This document shows, piece by piece, positions 5,071 to 5,592 of a DNA stretch of 5,592 nt. Made by a program: the position numbers and the translations under genes. The notes under the pieces are model-generated. The model did no database searches and was not told the origin of the DNA. It saw only the letters and a program-made list of their open reading frames with translations. Each line of letters starts with the position of its first letter. Position 1 is the stretch's first letter. Source of the DNA: CAZJNX01 sp964547415 (GTDB taxonomy: Bacteria; Pseudomonadota; Alphaproteobacteria; Rhizobiales; Amorphaceae); contig CAZJNX010000271.1 in NCBI GenBank assembly GCA_964547415.1, positions 1 to 5,592 on the forward strand, in the 5' to 3' direction.

Positions 5071-5592
5071 TCACCCCTCCGCCTCGCCACCGTCCGCCTC
5101 GTCCGCACCGCCGGGCACACCACGCCCTTCGCGACGCCCGTAGCCGACGGCCGCCCGTTTCTCGTCCTCGGTGAGGAAGGTCGCCGCGTTGACCCGCGAC
5201 CACAGCCGCTCGCGCTCCTCGGCGAGGGCCTCGATCCGGTCGAGGTCGATCTCCACCGACAGCGTCCGCCCGAAGGCCGGCGCCAGCCAGCCCAACACGG
5301 CCTCGGCGGCCCGCCCGGCCAGCGGCAGCACCGTCTGCCGCCAGAAGGCCCGCTGGGCTTCCCGGTAGTTGGCGTAGGTGTTGTCGCCGGGAATGCCGAG
5401 CAGCATCGGCGGCACGCCGAAGGCGAGGGCGATCTCGCGGGCCGCCTGGTTCTTCGCCTCGATGAAGTCGAGGTCCCGCGGCGTCAGCGCCATGGGCTTC
5501 CAGTCGAGCCCGCCCTCGAGGAGGAGCGGTCGCCCGGCGTTGCGCGCGCCCTGGTAGCCGTCCTCGAGCTCGCGCTTCAGCCGCTCGAACTG
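5071..5592 (-). CDS. HK97-family phage/GTA portal protein, C-terminal part (cut by window edge)
   Basis: These are the last 173 residues of the portal, the dodecameric ring at one capsid vertex through which DNA is packaged and ejected. The visible part begins QFERLKRELEDGYQGARNAG and continues RPLLLEGGLDWKPMALTPRD, DLDFIEAKNQAAREIALAFG, VPPMLLGIPGDNTYANYREA and QRAFWRQTVLPLAGR. These are the hallmark blocks of HK97-type portals: NAGRPL.LEGGL.WKP, DF.E.K...AREIA..FGVPP.LLGIPGDNTY.NY.EA..A.WR.TVLPL. The combination LLGIPGDNTYANY is especially typical of GTA and alphaproteobacterial prophage portals. The C-terminal end has the usual EERERLWSRVNAATFLTEDE helix-turn and a G.G..G tail (GYGRREGRGVPGGADEADGG). 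The open frame continues beyond 5592, so the start is outside the window; the ATG at 5493 is internal (Met34 of the visible part). Confidence 0.96.
   Translation of the reverse strand, partial: QFERLKRELEDGYQGARNAGRPLLLEGGLDWKPMALTPRDLDFIEAKNQAAREIALAFGVPPMLLGIPGDNTYANYREAQRAFWRQTVLPLAGRAAEAVLGWLAPAFGRTLSVEIDLDRIEALAEERERLWSRVNAATFLTEDEKRAAVGYGRREGRGVPGGADEADGGEAEG

Noticed and set aside
1..5592. Defence system, CRISPR, tRNA or insertion sequence
   Set aside because: Every stretch is accounted for by GTA/phage structural genes; no regularly spaced repeats, tRNA-like folds, transposase motifs or terminal inverted repeats were seen.

Overview
The window is a strongly GC-rich block (roughly 70% G+C by eye). 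All of its real genes lie on the minus strand, packed head to tail with overlaps or very short gaps. Codon use is biased to G/C at third positions, which produces long spurious open frames on the plus strand. The protein families and their order match the structural cluster of alphaproteobacterial gene transfer agents (GTAs; the Rhodobacter capsulatus RcGTA type, genes g3 to g11), a domesticated HK97-like tailed phage. The host is most likely a high-GC alphaproteobacterium, probably Hyphomicrobiales or Rhodobacterales; I cannot name the genus.

In transcription order (high to low coordinates) the genes are: the C-terminal part of an HK97-family portal (5592-5071, cut by the window); a 63-aa membrane-segment protein (5065-4874); a 56-aa unknown protein (4850-4680); the prohead protease (4695-4078); the HK97-fold major capsid protein with its N-terminal scaffold domain (4074-2800); a 91-bp gap with two strong hairpins, one terminator-like; the head-tail connector/adaptor (2708-2139); the head closure/stopper protein (2142-1810); the DUF3168 tail terminator (1813-1403); the TP901-1-type tail tube protein (1385-969); the GTA gp10-type protein (966-640); a small tail assembly chaperone of the rcc01693/TAC_6 type (643-413); and the N-terminal 142 residues of a short tape measure protein (426-1, running off the window).

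Together these genes build a prohead (capsid, protease, portal), join it to a tail (connector, stopper, terminator) and build a short tail (tube, chaperones, tape measure). No integrase, repressor, lysis, replication or cargo gene is visible. The terminase would lie beyond 5592 and the distal tail genes beyond 1. The main gap without a gene, 2709-2799, is described as regulatory structure; there is no other gap above 25 bases.

The most interesting point is at 608-660. The gp10-type gene ends in an in-frame X_XXY_YYZ heptamer (A AAC CCT) directly before its stop. A -1 slip there leads into the frame of the tail assembly chaperone gene, whose only separate start would be a poor TTG. This resembles the lambda G/GT programmed frameshift and suggests a gp10-chaperone fusion protein. 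I saw no defence system, CRISPR array, tRNA or insertion sequence.
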